A DNA stretch of 64,000 nt. Source: Leucobacter luti (GTDB taxonomy: Bacteria; Actinomycetota; Actinomycetes; Actinomycetales; Microbacteriaceae). A program made the position numbers and the translations under genes. How positions within the stretch are numbered: position 1 is the first letter of the stretch; each line of letters opens with the position of its first letter. Below are positions 15,075 through 24,997 of this stretch, piece after piece. The stretch spans positions 496,001 to 560,000 of the forward strand of contig NZ_CP080492.1 of the NCBI RefSeq assembly GCF_019464495.1. Reading direction: 5' to 3'. Below the pieces are notes generated by a model that made no database searches, had not been told where the DNA came from, and saw only the letters and a list, made by a program, of their open reading frames with translations.

Positions 15075-17624
15075 GTGCGCGCAGGGCTCCCGATCGATGT
15101 CGTGGGTGTCCGCTACAGCGGACGAACCTCGTATCTCACCGAAGTTGGTGACCGGCTGTCCGAGGACGGCTGGCAGGTCGTGTGGGTGCGGGGGAATGCG
15201 TCGCTGTCCGGGACCCCCTTCGGGATCTTGATGGCCGCCGGATTCCTCACGCAGAGCACCCCCGGACAGCTTCGGCCGACCCTGCCGCTCGCCGTGGATG
15301 CTCTAGCCGCCGCCGCACCTTCATCGCAGAGCGTCCTGCTCATCGATGACTGGGACGACCTTGATGAGGCCTCCTGGGGCGCCATCCTCGCGTTTCGGCA
15401 GCGCTCGGACTCCGGCATTGTGCTCTCCCGGGTTCTGGGCAGGGCGCCTCGGCTGAGCGCGCAGGGGGTCTACCCGGCCACACCCGGGAACGCGCTCGTG
15501 GCGCGAATCCCCGCGCTTACGTTTCGGGAGATGCGAGGGGAGCTGGAGCGACGGCTGGGCGGCCCGATCGACCATACAACCCTCACCCAGCTGTTCGCAA
15601 AGGCTGGCGGGCTCATTGGGGTGGCCTGCCAGTTGGTTGAGGTGGCACGCCTCACGGGTCGACTCGTCCAAGTGGAGGGGCTCTGGACCTCCGAGGGAGA
15701 CCTGTGGAGCCCCGAGCTGATCGGGGTTGCCGAGTCGTGGCTGGAATTTCTCAGCTCCGAGCAGCGGGATGCCCATGAAATGCTCGCGCTCGCCGGGATC
15801 TGCGAGCTGGAGACCGTGCGCCGCTTTGCGGACTGGCCAACCTTGGAATCGTTAGAAGCTACGGAGCTGGTTCGCGTGCACTCCGCGGGCAGCCGGGTAC
15901 TCGTCACCGCACAACCGCCGCTCCTGGTGGAGTACTATCGTCACCGCCCGCGTGCCATCCGAACGATTCGACTCACGGAGAATCTGCGCGGCAAGCTGGG
16001 TGCGGAGCCGGAAGTGCTCTCCCCGCATTCCACGCTCGGCGACCCCTCCCACGGGGACCTCGTCCTCGGCGGGGCTTCGCAGACCCGGCGGCAAGCTGCC
16101 GTCATCAGCCGTCTCGTGTACGAGCAAAACCGGACCCGTGCGCTGGTGGCTCGTGCAGACTGGCAGCGCACCCCGAGCGCAGCGAGCACAGCCAGCTACG
16201 CGCAGGCGCTCATCGTGAGCGGTGCCGATTCCGCCGAGATCGAGGCAGTGCTGGGCACTGAGCTTCCCGGTGCGCAGGACCGTGTGGACATGGTGTGGTT
16301 GATTCGGCTACGCGCGGAGTGGCAAGCATTTGCCCAGCTTGATTTGGTCGGAGCGCTACGGCTGCTGCACGAGATCCCAGAGGCCTGGGCACCCCTGCAT
16401 CGGATGGCCGAGGTGTGGTCCGTATCGCTGCAGCACACCCTGCGCGATGTTCCGAAGAACTTCTCGGGGGCGCTCGATCTGGACGAGGAGCTGCCCGATT
16501 CACTGCGAATCAGCCTGCTCCGAGTGAGGACCAACCTGTTCACAACCCTGGGTCGTTTCGAGTCGGCCCTCGAGGCCATCGACGGTGCGGAGCGCTTTTC
16601 CCAGGAGGAACTGGGGTTTAGCATTGACTCGCTGCGCGGCGTGGTGCTCCTGGGGCTCGGCCACAGCGAGCAGGCGATGACCTGGTCGCGACGCGGGTAC
16701 GAGGAGGCACTGACCGCACTTGATGTCCAGGCCCTGCGGGGGCATGCAGCGGCGCTGGTGTATGCCCTCGAGGCCGACGGGCGCTACGCGGAAGCCGAGG
16801 CGATCTTGGCCGTGGCGCTCCCTCTGAATAGCGCACCGCGGACCCTGGAGGTCACGGCAACGGAGGTCGCCCTACACGGCTGCGCCGGTTTGATCGCTGC
16901 GCGACGCGGCCGCAGGGAGGAGGCCATTCGACACGCCGAGGTGGCCGAGAGCTTCGGTTTGCCTGATGTCCCAGTGCTCCATGACTGCGTGCCCCTGCTG
17001 CGGGCCCAGTTACTCATCGGGGAAAACCGGATCTCGGAAGCCAAAGAGCTGCTCTGGCGGCGGGGACAGAACCTGTTCGAGCGCGGCTACCGGTTCCCCG
17101 GGATCCTGCTCCTGCTGACTGCACTCGAAATCACACCAGATCCGGAGCAACTCCGCGAGGTGACCCAACTGGCTGAGATGCTCGACGGGGAATTTGTGCA
17201 CGGATATCTCGCAGCGGTGACACTGCAGCATGACCGGGAACAGCGTTCAGGTGAACTCGTCGAGGTCGCGGAGCGTTTGGTCCGCTCCGGGCGGACCGGA
17301 CTCGCCCTATCGCTCCTCCAGCGCAGCAGCTCGGACAGCGATCCCGCCGCCGCCGCGCTCAGGGAACGGCTCTCCGCCGAGATTTTGTCACGGGCGCCCG
17401 AGCGGGTCTACGAGACCGCCCGGGTGCACCCCCGACACACCACCCTCACAGGCCGTGAGGGAGAGGTCGCCCGGCTGATCGCGCAGGGACTCGGCAACGC
17501 CCAAATCGCTGACCTCCTGGTGCTGAGTGTACGGACAGTGGAGACGCACGTCCACCGCATCATGCGCAAGCTGAACTGCGGGAGCCGGCAACAGGTAAGA
17601 GCGCTGATTCTCGGCCTGGGCTAG
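15075..17624 (+). CDS. Large LuxR-family (LAL-type) transcriptional regulator
   Basis: The open frame gives 849 residues: an N-terminal ATPase-like domain (P-loop-like [11 protein letters not shown] near residue 10; Walker B-like [16 protein letters not shown] near 90), a long helical TPR-like middle, and a C-terminal LuxR helix-turn-helix ([16 protein letters not shown], then [15 protein letters not shown]). The P-loop lysine is replaced by Arg. The GTG start is doubtful. The strong site AAGGGGG before ATG 15035 opens a different frame (MNTRAIDSALG), while the GTG frame continues upstream as [18 protein letters not shown] without a start codon, so one extra base near 15040-15070 probably splits the true start from the body. 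It is divergent from the exosortase-like unit and likely controls it. Its stop overlaps convergent wecB by 4 bases. Confidence 0.85.
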   Translation: MRAGLPIDVVGVRYSGRTSYLTEVGDRLSEDGWQVVWVRGNASLSGTPFGILMAAGFLTQSTPGQLRPTLPLAVDALAAAAPSSQSVLLIDDWDDLDEASWGAILAFRQRSDSGIVLSRVLGRAPRLSAQGVYPATPGNALVARIPALTFREMRGELERRLGGPIDHTTLTQLFAKAGGLIGVACQLVEVARLTGRLVQVEGLWTSEGDLWSPELIGVAESWLEFLSSEQRDAHEMLALAGICELETVRRFADWPTLESLEATELVRVHSAGSRVLVTAQPPLLVEYYRHRPRAIRTIRLTENLRGKLGAEPEVLSPHSTLGDPSHGDLVLGGASQTRRQAAVISRLVYEQNRTRALVARADWQRTPSAASTASYAQALIVSGADSAEIEAVLGTELPGAQDRVDMVWLIRLRAEWQAFAQLDLVGALRLLHEIPEAWAPLHRMAEVWSVSLQHTLRDVPKNFSGALDLDEELPDSLRISLLRVRTNLFTTLGRFESALEAIDGAERFSQEELGFSIDSLRGVVLLGLGHSEQAMTWSRRGYEEALTALDVQALRGHAAALVYALEADGRYAEAEAILAVALPLNSAPRTLEVTATEVALHGCAGLIAARRGRREEAIRHAEVAESFGLPDVPVLHDCVPLLRAQLLIGENRISEAKELLWRRGQNLFERGYRFPGILLLLTALEITPDPEQLREVTQLAEMLDGEFVHGYLAAVTLQHDREQRSGELVEVAERLVRSGRTGLALSLLQRSSSDSDPAAAALRERLSAEILSRAPERVYETARVHPRHTTLTGREGEVARLIAQGLGNAQIADLLVLSVRTVETHVHRIMRKLNCGSRQQVRALILGLG

Positions 17625-17633
17625 GCCACCGGA
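17584..17633 (+). repeat. Direct repeat, copy 1 (end of LuxR gene)
   Basis: These 50 bases, covering the last codons and stop of the LuxR gene, match 22391-22440 at 46 of 50 positions in the same orientation, including a 25-base identical core. The two copies bracket wecB, the second LuxR gene and an hrpA fragment. Confidence 0.85.
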
Positions 17634-18889
17634 GCAGCGCTTTCCGGTGATTCTCTCCTGAACCGGCTTGCGGGGTGTTGGACGGACACTGCCGCGACCG
17701 CTTGCTCCGGCGTCGCGCCAGCCGCGAGCGCCAGACAGAGTTCCGCGATGCGCTCGCTCGCCCGACCGTCCCCGTAGGGGGACGCAGTCCGTCGGAGCTC
17801 ACGCTCCCGGTTCCGATCTGCCAGGATCGCCAGTGCCTCCGCCAGCAAATCGGCTTCAGGGGGCACCAATCGAGCAAATCCCGTCTCGATTGACTCCGGC
17901 CGTTCGGTGCTGCGTCGAACGACCAACAGCGGTTTCTTAAGGACGGTGCACTCCTCTTGGAGACCGCCCGAGTCCGAGAGCAGCAGCCGAGCTTCGCGTG
18001 CGCTCTCAAGGAACTCCGCATGCGACACCGAGGGAACCACGTCCAGTAGAGTTGCTCGTTCCGCCAACCCGAATCGGGTGATGGCCGCCCGAGTCCGGGG
18101 GTGAGCCACCAGACGGACTCCAAATCCCCGATCACACAGCGCCGCGAGGGCGTCCAAGATGCGGCCGAGCGCCGCGGCCGAATCGGTGTTCTCTGGACGG
18201 TGAATCGTCGCAAGCACATCCGGGGCCGCCTCGGCTGCGGCCCGGCTGCCCTCACGGCCCGAGTCGAGATCCGCGAGTGACTCCCAGGTCGACTCCACAA
18301 TCGTGTTCCCAGTCACCAGCACGCGCGCCTGGTTGATCCCCTCAGCACGCAGGTTCTGCGCGTTATGCTCCGTCGCGGCACAGTGCACATCGGCGATCAC
18401 GCCCGTGACGAGACGGTTCACCTCCTCCGGCATGGCTCGGTCTTGGGAGCGCAGGCCCGCCTCCACGTGGAGCACGGGAACCCCAGCGTAGTGCGCCGCC
18501 TGTGCCCCGGCCGACACCGAGTTCGTGTCCCCCTGCACGACAACCACCGCGGGCGGTCGCTCGGCAAACTCGGTGGAAAGGGCGGCCAGTGCCGTGGCAA
18601 TCTGCATGCCCCGGCTCGTGCCTCCCACACCCGAGATGAACAGGTGCGGGTTGGGTAGCCGGAGCTGAGTAAAAAGCTGAGCGGACAATTCCGCGTCGTA
18701 GTGCTGACCGGTGTGGATGAGCCGAGCCCGCGACCCGAGCAAGCGGATCACCGGGGCGAGCTTGATGATTTCTGGGCGTGTCCCGAACACCACGGCGATG
18801 TCCCCCGCGCCGAGGATCTCCGAACGCGCCGTGACCGGGATAGGCTCCGAGGAGGCGCTTTCTGGTGGCAAGAAGTTTCGGGTGTGCAT
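17621..18889 (-). CDS. wecB: UDP-N-acetylglucosamine 2-epimerase (non-hydrolysing)
   Basis: Interconverts UDP-GlcNAc and UDP-ManNAc in the cytoplasm, supplying ManNAc for surface polysaccharides. The 422-residue protein shows the full motif set: [59 protein letters not shown] and the nucleotide-binding [11 protein letters not shown]. It is about 40 residues longer than typical because of the N terminus and a short C-terminal tail. It lies 46 bp downstream of the second LuxR gene on the same strand, so they probably share a transcript. With the GT2 enzyme and acyltransferase nearby it suggests a ManNAc-containing, O-acylated glycan. Confidence 0.95.
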   Translation of the reverse strand: MHTRNFLPPESASSEPIPVTARSEILGAGDIAVVFGTRPEIIKLAPVIRLLGSRARLIHTGQHYDAELSAQLFTQLRLPNPHLFISGVGGTSRGMQIATALAALSTEFAERPPAVVVVQGDTNSVSAGAQAAHYAGVPVLHVEAGLRSQDRAMPEEVNRLVTGVIADVHCAATEHNAQNLRAEGINQARVLVTGNTIVESTWESLADLDSGREGSRAAAEAAPDVLATIHRPENTDSAAALGRILDALAALCDRGFGVRLVAHPRTRAAITRFGLAERATLLDVVPSVSHAEFLESAREARLLLSDSGGLQEECTVLKKPLLVVRRSTERPESIETGFARLVPPEADLLAEALAILADRNRERELRRTASPYGDGRASERIAELCLALAAGATPEQAVAAVSVQHPASRFRRESPESAAPVA

Positions 18890-18935
18890 CGTGTCAACCT
18901 ATTCTGTCTGTGGTGGTCGGGGGCAGGCCGAGGGG

Positions 18936-21511
18936 TCACTCGGAGAGCACGCTGGATACCTCTGCCCGGTTGCGCGCGCCCGTCTTGCGCAGGATGCGAT
19001 GTACGTGGGTTTCCACGGTGCGAATACTGAGCACCAGGGTCTCTGCGATCTCCCGGTTGCTGCGCCCCGCGCCCAGGAGCAGAGCAACATGATTCTCACG
19101 CTCTGTGAGCTGCACCTGAGTTCGAAAGCGCACCGATCGGTAGGGACCATCCGTGAGCGTTCGTTCGAACGCTCTGCGGTGTCCGGCCACCACGGGGTCT
19201 CCCCCGTCCGGGAAGGCGTCCACGTCCCAGCTGTTCGCCTGATCGTAGAGGTGCAGGGCGAGGCCGCTCAGCCCAGCGTTGCGCAACTGCACGGCGAGCG
19301 CGGGAACCTCCGTGGCCGAGCGCCGCTCCAGCGCTCCGAGCGCGGCCAGGACGAGCCGACCTGCGGTGACATCCGTCTCAGCCAGACGGGCACCGAGTGC
19401 ATCGCGCCTAGAAACGGACGGGGCGATTTCAACCGAGCTCAGCATGTGGAAGACTGCGGCGTAGCTCGCGCCCCGTGCCCAGAGCGCCTCGCCCGTGTCC
19501 CACAGGGCGTCCGCCGCCCCCTGAGTCCGGTTTTGGTGCACGGCTTGGGTGGCCTTCGCCCACGCCCGCCCCTGCATAGGGAGGGCGCCTTCCGGGAGCC
19601 GCGCCTGTCGCATCGTGGCGAGATGGCCCTCTGCCCGATCAGGGTGTCCAAGCCGGAGCGAGAGCGCCGCAGCCACGCTTTCCAGCATGAATCCGGCGGT
19701 GCTTGCCTCGAGGAATCGCGGGGTCCCCCGAGCGCGAACACTGAGGCTAGGAGCCGCTCCAGAGCCTCGAGTCGACCGTCTCCCAACAGACAGAGGGCGA
19801 GCACAGCGGCATGGGTTCGCTCGCGGTCCGCAGACAATGCTCTCCGGGCCTGCTCCAACCCGGCCCGGGCCCAGCTCTCCGCAGCGCGAGCCTCTCCGAG
19901 GCCGATCGCCGCGACCGCGTCGAGCGCCTCGAGCTCCGCGTCGACACCATCGGTGCCGTCCCCGCTGGGCCGAGACCGGGTGAGCTCGTCTCGTGCCAAT
20001 CCCAGGCGCCCCGTGACCACGAAGAGCAGCACCCGGCCGCGCCGCAACACATCACGCACCCCGTCGGACAGCGCTTCGTCGTCGGCCAGTGTGCGCTCAG
20101 CGTCCGCCGGCACCCGGTCAAAACGGATTCGGAGCATCACCGCGGCGGCCGCGGTCGCCCGCGCCCACGGGCCGAGGACCGCGCCCTCCGCCTCCAGTTC
20201 CGAGAGGGCGCCCGAGAGGTCCCCGGAGCTGGTGACACGCCACTCGGCCCGGAGCATCACCAGCTTCGCGGTGTCCTCGGCATTACTCCCTCGACCCGCG
20301 TGCAGCAGTACGGCCTCAATCTGAGCGGCTGGAGCGTCCGCACTCGCCAGCGCTCTCGCGAAGCGGACTGCGGATCCAGCATCTTGCAGAAGCTCCCAGG
20401 CAGCGCCAGCACTTCTGGCACGGTTCTGCTCCTGTTCCTGAACCAATCGGGCATGCACCAGGTTGTGCTCCGAGGAGGGCGGCCACCCCGGAGTCCGATC
20501 GCCCGGGAGGAAGCGTCGACCGCTGTCCGGGGCGCCGGTTCCGCGCGCGATGCGTTCCTGTAACCGAAGCCGTCGCACAGTAAACGGCTGCTGGCGAAAG
20601 TACTCGCCCAGAAGCGGGGGGAACACTGTGATGAGACGGCGTCGATCGGTTGTCGCGATGCGGAGCAGACCCCGCTGTTCGAGCCGCTCGATGCTGTCCC
20701 AGCCGATGAGCGCTGCCAGAGCGTCGCCGTCTGCCGTTTCCGCGAGGGAGAGGGTCTCCGCGTCCTCTCGGAGTCCCGCAGTGAGCGAGATCAGCAGGGT
20801 GTCGATAACTCCGCGGAGGGAGGGATCCCAGAGGTCCCCGGTGACCGTCCACACACCGCGCAACTCGCTGAGCCGGCCGTTCTCCAGGGCTGCGTCTACG
20901 ATGCGCAGGGCCAGTCCGACGATGCCACCCGACTTGACTAGGATGCGCGCTGTGGTCCCAGGGTCGACGGCACCGCCCAGGCGATCACTCAATACGAGCC
21001 TCAGATCCTCAAAGTCCAGTCCCGCCAGCTCCAGGGTGATCGCCGGCTGCGAGGAAGGCGAGGCGCCACCACGGCGCCGCTTCGGAGCGCCGCCGATCTG
21101 AGCGATGCCGCGCACGACCGGCGTTCCGTGCATGCTGCGCATCGCTTCAATCACCGACCAGGAGGCCGCATCGACCCAGTCGCTCTGGTCAATAATCACC
21201 GCAGAGCGCTGCTGAGAGGTGCCGAGTACCTCTTCGATGCTCTGCCCCAGCGTGGGCACGATGCCATGAGGGAACCGAAACCCGGAGGCAAACAGACTCC
21301 CGTATGGGGTCTCCCGAAGCGCGGCTACTCCCCGCAGCCGGATTATCCGCCAGCCTTGTTCTTCGGCCCGGTGCGCCAGCTCCTGCAGAAAGCGGCTGCT
21401 TCCGATGCCGCGGGATCCGAGCACATCGAGACTGCGTCCCGTGTGCAGGACGGCGCAGGCACGGCGCAGCTCCGGTTCGCGTCCCCGAAGGATTCGGGAC
21501 GGTCTGAACAT
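18936..21511 (-). pseudogene. Second large LuxR-family (LAL-type) regulator, split by a frameshift
   Basis: A paralog of the LuxR protein at 15-17.6 kb. The start at ATG 21511 is well supported by GAGGAGG six bases upstream. The N-terminal part has a P-loop-like LGSRGIGSSRF (Lys replaced by Ser) and Walker B-like AVIIDQSDWVDAASW. The C-terminal part has the LuxR HTH (LTERENHVALLLGAGRSNREI, then [14 protein letters not shown]). The two halves are in different frames: the first runs on as GGPRDSSRQAPPD, the second reads PRFLEASTAGFMLESVAAALS and aligns with [16 protein letters not shown] of the paralog. A minus-one shift at the run GGGGTCCCCC (19720-19729) joins them. It is either a pseudogene, a slippage-controlled gene or a sequencing error. 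Confidence 0.85.
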
Positions 21512-21958
21512 GGGTGCCTCCTCATCGCTATGGCCGGTCGTGAACGCGGTGGGACCCAGTCTGGGACCGGATCCCACCGGTGAGAATCAACCCCGGAGCC
21601 TGCACGGAGTCACCTTCACCAGCTGGGATAGTTGACCTCTCGGGCCTCGATTCTTTTGGGGGAACCGCGACGCGGGAGGTGACTCTCAGTGGACATCGCC
21701 TCACCACGATCTGGTCTGGGCGGCGCCCCTTCGCTCTCCCAGTGTGGGGCGGGAATACCCGGAGCGGTCCTGCCGCGGGGACGAAGCCGAGTCGTGGCCA
21801 CCGATCTGCGTACCCCGAGCCGCATGTGTCCATGGTGCGAGCCGACACCGTAAGTAGTGATGCGACCGGGGAGACCTCAGAAAAGCCGGTGCGCCTGCAC
21901 CACGGCGAAGCTGGGGCAAAATGGCTACGCCACAACTCCGTCTCTACCGCACAACCAA
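21512..21958. other. Region without a gene upstream of the second LuxR gene
   Basis: About 450 bases that should hold the promoter of the LuxR-wecB transcript. No convincing ORF, tRNA or strong hairpin was seen; overlapping frames on both strands look like GC-rich shadows. Neither the 27-bp palindrome nor the 9-bp inverted repeat found upstream of the first LuxR gene recurs here. Confidence 0.4.
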
Positions 21959-22398
21959 TTCCAGCCGGAGCTTCCTGTCAGCCAGATGCGCGAGTTACTC
22001 GCCGCGGTGATCGGGGCGAACGGTGTGCTGATCGTTGCGGGCGAAACTGGTTCAGGCAAGACCACATAGCGGTCCAAGATCGCGCTCTCGCTCGGCCGCG
22101 CCCGGATCGTGCACACCCCGCTACCCCGCTTTGAGGCCCGCTCGATCTCCGAACGAATCGCAGAGGAGCTGGTCGACGAGCTCAGCAGGATCGTCGGTTC
22201 CCAGGTGAGCTTCAGGGACCAGGGTTTGGCGCGCCTGCCGCGGCACTTCCGCTCTACGGTCGCCCCACCGCGGTGAGGCAACACCAGGTGTTCGAGAGGG
22301 ACCGCACGCAGGGAGCTCGCCGGGTCATTCTCTCCACCAATCTGGCGGGCACGATCCCCTGGCACCCGGGATCCCCGCTACGTGGTGGACGCCGGCAG
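21959..22398 (+). pseudogene. hrpA: Remnant of an HrpA-type DEAH-box RNA helicase gene
   Basis: One frame reads PELPVSQMRELLAAVIGAN then VLIVAGETGSGKTT (Walker A), hits a TAG at 22067-22069 and continues as KIALSLGRARIVHTPLPRF and ISERIAEELVDELSRIVGS. This follows the start of HrpA, where HTQPRR-x-AARS and a VGYQVRF segment are expected. After a deletion, ARRVILSTNLAGTIPW resembles the RRVVLATNVAETSLT motif, and DPRYVVDAG appears in another frame. So about a tenth of the gene survives, with a stop, frameshifts and an internal deletion. It joins directly to the LuxR-derived repeat at 22391. Confidence 0.75.
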
Positions 22399-22440
22399 CA
22401 GGTAAGAGCGCTGATTCTCGGCCCGAGTTAGGCCACCGGA
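22391..22440 (+). repeat. Direct repeat, copy 2 (orphan LuxR 3' end)
   Basis: Matches 17584-17633 at 46 of 50 positions and keeps the coding tail [10 protein letters not shown] plus stop, although no LuxR gene precedes it; the hrpA remnant does. It is the last trace of a third LuxR copy or the footprint of a recombination event. The following 190 bases to the tRNA terminator show no gene. Confidence 0.85.
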
Positions 22441-22633
22441 AAAGCGGTTCTGCTCTACGCCAAGGTCGATTTCCTGGCTCCGCTCGGCATCACTGAGCGC
22501 GAAATCCTGCGCGCCTGCCTCGCCTCGCCTCGCCGACCCTGCTGACCAGCAAATCCTGGGGATCTGAGGGGCACGATTCCCTCGGAGTGAATGCGCGGTG
22601 TTCACAGAAATTGCCTGGCACCGCCAATACCAA

Positions 22634-22659
22634 AACAGCCCCGCCGAAGCGGGGCTGTT
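22634..22659 (-). terminator. Intrinsic terminator of tRNA-Ala
   Basis: AACAGCCCCGC and GCGGGGCTGTT form an 11-bp GC-rich stem with a 4-base loop, followed on the minus strand by a TTTT tract. It lies 8 bases beyond the tRNA 3' end. Confidence 0.9.
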
Positions 22660-22667
22660 CACACGAG

Positions 22668-22740
22668 TGGATCTGAGGGGATTCGAACCCCTGACCCCCT
22701 GCATGCCATGCAGGTGCGCTACCAACTGCGCCACAGACCC
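22668..22740 (-). tRNA. tRNA-Ala (anticodon GGC)
   Basis: A complete 73-nt cloverleaf on the minus strand: acceptor arm GGGTCTG pairing with CAGATCC (one G-T pair), D-arm GCGCAGTTGGTAGCGC, anticodon stem CCTGC/GCAGG around loop ATGGCAT with GGC, and T-arm GGGGTTCGAATCCCC. CCA is not encoded. A TATAGT at 22783-22788 is a possible -10 box. Its 3' end faces the accessory region, as at many integration sites. Confidence 0.95.
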
Positions 22741-22844
22741 GTGGAAGTCGGAGGAATACTCCCCCGACAACTCCTCTACTCTACTATATTCACCCCACGG
22801 CGCCGCAAATTGTGCGATCCCGGGCGTGCCCCAGCAGCGTAGAC

Positions 22845-23261
22845 TTATTCGTTGATCGAGACGGGGGCGGTTGCCACCGCTGGGGTCTCGATCATGGCAG
22901 AAATATCAATGACCGGGCAGTCCTGCCAGAGCCGCTCAAGCTGGTAGAAGTCACGTTCTTCCTGGTGGAAGACGTGCACGAGGATGTCACCGAAGTCGAG
23001 CAACACCCAGCGGCCACTTTCGCGCCCTTCGCGGCGGATCGTGCGCACCCCGGCTTCGTTGAGCTCATCCTCGATGGCGTCCGAGATCGCCTGGACATTG
23101 CGCTCAACGCTGCCAGTAACGATCAGGAACGCGTCAGCGAGGCCGAAGTGCTCAGTAACTTCGAGCGCGACGGGTGCGACTGCGCCTTTTTCATCGGCAG
23201 CGCGAACCGCCAACTGAAGATCGGCCAGAAAGTCGCGCCGTGGAGTGGTCTGCGTGTTCAG
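22845..23261 (-). CDS. rsfS: Ribosome silencing factor RsfS
   Basis: Binds ribosomal protein L14 and blocks subunit joining under starvation. The protein carries the family core: TEHFGLADAFLIVTGSVERNV, IRREGRESGRWVLLDFGDI and HVFHQEERDFYQLERLW, ending with a short tail. Length is about 138 residues. The start is unusual: after the SD-like AAAGGAAA the only codon at proper spacing is CTG at 23259-23261, followed by NTQTTPRRDF. Upstream in-frame starts (TTG 23336) would overlap the previous gene and add unrelated residues. CTG initiation is thus likely. It follows the acidic membrane protein gene and precedes tRNA-Ala. Confidence 0.9.
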   Translation of the reverse strand: MNTQTTPRRDFLADLQLAVRAADEKGAVAPVALEVTEHFGLADAFLIVTGSVERNVQAISDAIEDELNEAGVRTIRREGRESGRWVLLDFGDILVHVFHQEERDFYQLERLWQDCPVIDISAMIETPAVATAPVSINE

Positions 23262-23305
23262 TGTGTTTCCTTTGATTGGTCGTCGAGCGAGCGAGCGAGG
23301 ATCGG

Positions 23306-24997
23306 CTAACCGAACATCCCGTTGCTCGCACCCCAAATCCCGAGCGCCACGACAGCGAGCAGGAGCCCGCCACCGGTGAGCGAGAGCACGAGGGGCAGTT
23401 TACTGTGTTCCTTCGCCGGTTTTGCGACGACGGGAATGCTGGAGTCCATCCGTGCGCTGACTGCGCGGCGGGCGGAAATGGGCGCCGGGCCTTCACCAGT
23501 GATCTGCGGATCCCCAGTCAGCTCACCGGTGATCGGATCCATCTCGATGGAGTCGTGCAGCGCCGAGTGGCCGCCCGTCTCACCCAACGATTTCGGCAGT
23601 TTCAGTGAACCTGTGACGTACAGTTCCCCGGTACCACCGAGCGGACCGGTGAGCCCGCCGGTATCCTCAGGCATTGTCGGCAGGATCAAGGCTGAGGTGT
23701 TGGTTCCACCGGCAGAGCCCTCTTGCGCGACCGCTCGCGAGATGAGGTCGTCGAAGTCGCCCTGTTCTTCGGGTGTCCCAGGCGCAGTGAGATTGCGAGT
23801 CGCGGGATCATCAAAGACGGATCGCCACTCTTCTGGCGGAGCAATATCCGGGAACGAGTAGCTCGTCTTGGGTGCGGTCTCGGGCTCGGGCTTCGCCGGA
23901 GCGGCCTCGGGCTCGGCGACCGCGGCAAACGCGATCGTCTCATCGGGAACCACGGGCCCCGTAACGGGCTCCGGCACGACCTCGGCCGTGATGGGCTCAG
24001 CTGCCGGAACCTCGGGTGCTTCCTCCACGACTACAGCCTCGACCGTTTCCACGATCACCTCGGCAGCGGGCGCAGGATCGGTCTCACGGCTTGCCTCATC
24101 AGCGACGTCCACAGCTTCCGCAGCTTCCGCAGGAGCATCGGCGGCAGCAGCGTCTTCGACCGCAGCAGCGTCTCCCGCGGCGGACTCATCGGCACCACGG
24201 CTGCGCTTCCAGGGGAAGCGACGCTTCGTCTTCGCGGCGGGCTCGGCTTCTTCGGCGGCCGGAGCCGTCTCCGAGTCCTCGGCCGAATCAATCGTTTCGG
24301 CCGAAGGCGCGACAGGCGCCGCAATTGGAGTAGGCAGTTCAGCCTCGGCGGCGTCCGCCTGGATCTCAGCCACCGCATCAGCGGGGCCGTCAGTCCCAGC
24401 AGCTGCTTCGGCCTGCTTCTCAGCGGCCCGCAGTTCCTCAACGGTGAACGGCTCGGTGGGAGGCGACATCAGTGAGTCGAAGTCCATCTCACCGGTCAGC
24501 GGCTTCACCACGACCGGTTCGGACGCAAGCTCGGCCTCAACCCGGTTATCCGCAGACTCCGCAACGGGTGCGTCAGCGACGATGTCCTCGCGCTCGGCAG
24601 GAGCCTGAGCGGGCTCCTCCACCGCGGCAACCTCGACGGCGGGCTCCTCGGCAGCTGGCTCCTCAGCCGCGCTTTCCGCCTCAATGGCGGGAGCTTCCGC
24701 CTCAACGGCGGGCGCTTTGGTCTCCTGCGGAGTTCCCGATTCGGCGCTCTGCGCTGCAAGTGCTTCCTCGCGCAGCTGACGCATCTCGCGCCGGCTGCGC
24801 GGCGTTCCATCCTCGTGGAACGGGGAGATCTCAATCTCGCCCTGCTCCGTGGCGCTCGGCGCTGGGGCCTCCGCCGCGGAGGGGCTATCGGGCGCGAGCT
24901 CAGTAACTTCTGAGAGATCAAGCGCGCCAGTCTCGCCCATCTCCCGCAAACGCAGCTCACGGCGCGTCAGCGGTCGTTGTTGGTCCTGCTCACTCAT
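23306..24997 (-). CDS. Acidic, low-complexity protein with one C-terminal membrane helix
   Basis: About 563 residues. The N terminus carries two copies of an Arg/Glu motif, [17 protein letters not shown] and [17 protein letters not shown] long Ala/Glu/Pro-rich, presumably disordered region follows, with a basic island [13 protein letters not shown] near its middle, then G-L-T-G-type segments and a single helix ([22 protein letters not shown]) close to the C terminus. The ATG at 24997 overlaps the nadD stop by eight bases. Proteins with RRELR-type motifs at this position are known in related actinobacteria but have no established role. It may be a tail-anchored cell-envelope or division-associated protein. 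Confidence 0.8.
   Translation of the reverse strand: MSEQDQQRPLTRRELRLREMGETGALDLSEVTELAPDSPSAAEAPAPSATEQGEIEISPFHEDGTPRSRREMRQLREEALAAQSAESGTPQETKAPAVEAEAPAIEAESAAEEPAAEEPAVEVAAVEEPAQAPAEREDIVADAPVAESADNRVEAELASEPVVVKPLTGEMDFDSLMSPPTEPFTVEELRAAEKQAEAAAGTDGPADAVAEIQADAAEAELPTPIAAPVAPSAETIDSAEDSETAPAAEEAEPAAKTKRRFPWKRSRGADESAAGDAAAVEDAAAADAPAEAAEAVDVADEASRETDPAPAAEVIVETVEAVVVEEAPEVPAAEPITAEVVPEPVTGPVVPDETIAFAAVAEPEAAPAKPEPETAPKTSYSFPDIAPPEEWRSVFDDPATRNLTAPGTPEEQGDFDDLISRAVAQEGSAGGTNTSALILPTMPEDTGGLTGPLGGTGELYVTGSLKLPKSLGETGGHSALHDSIEMDPITGELTGDPQITGEGPAPISARRAVSARMDSSIPVVAKPAKEHSKLPLVLSLTGGGLLLAVVALGIWGASNGMFG

Noticed and set aside
23868..24608. Long Ala/Ser-rich plus-strand ORF
   Set aside because: It is the antisense shadow of the Ala/Glu-rich low-complexity protein; the minus-strand gene has operon context and a coupled start.
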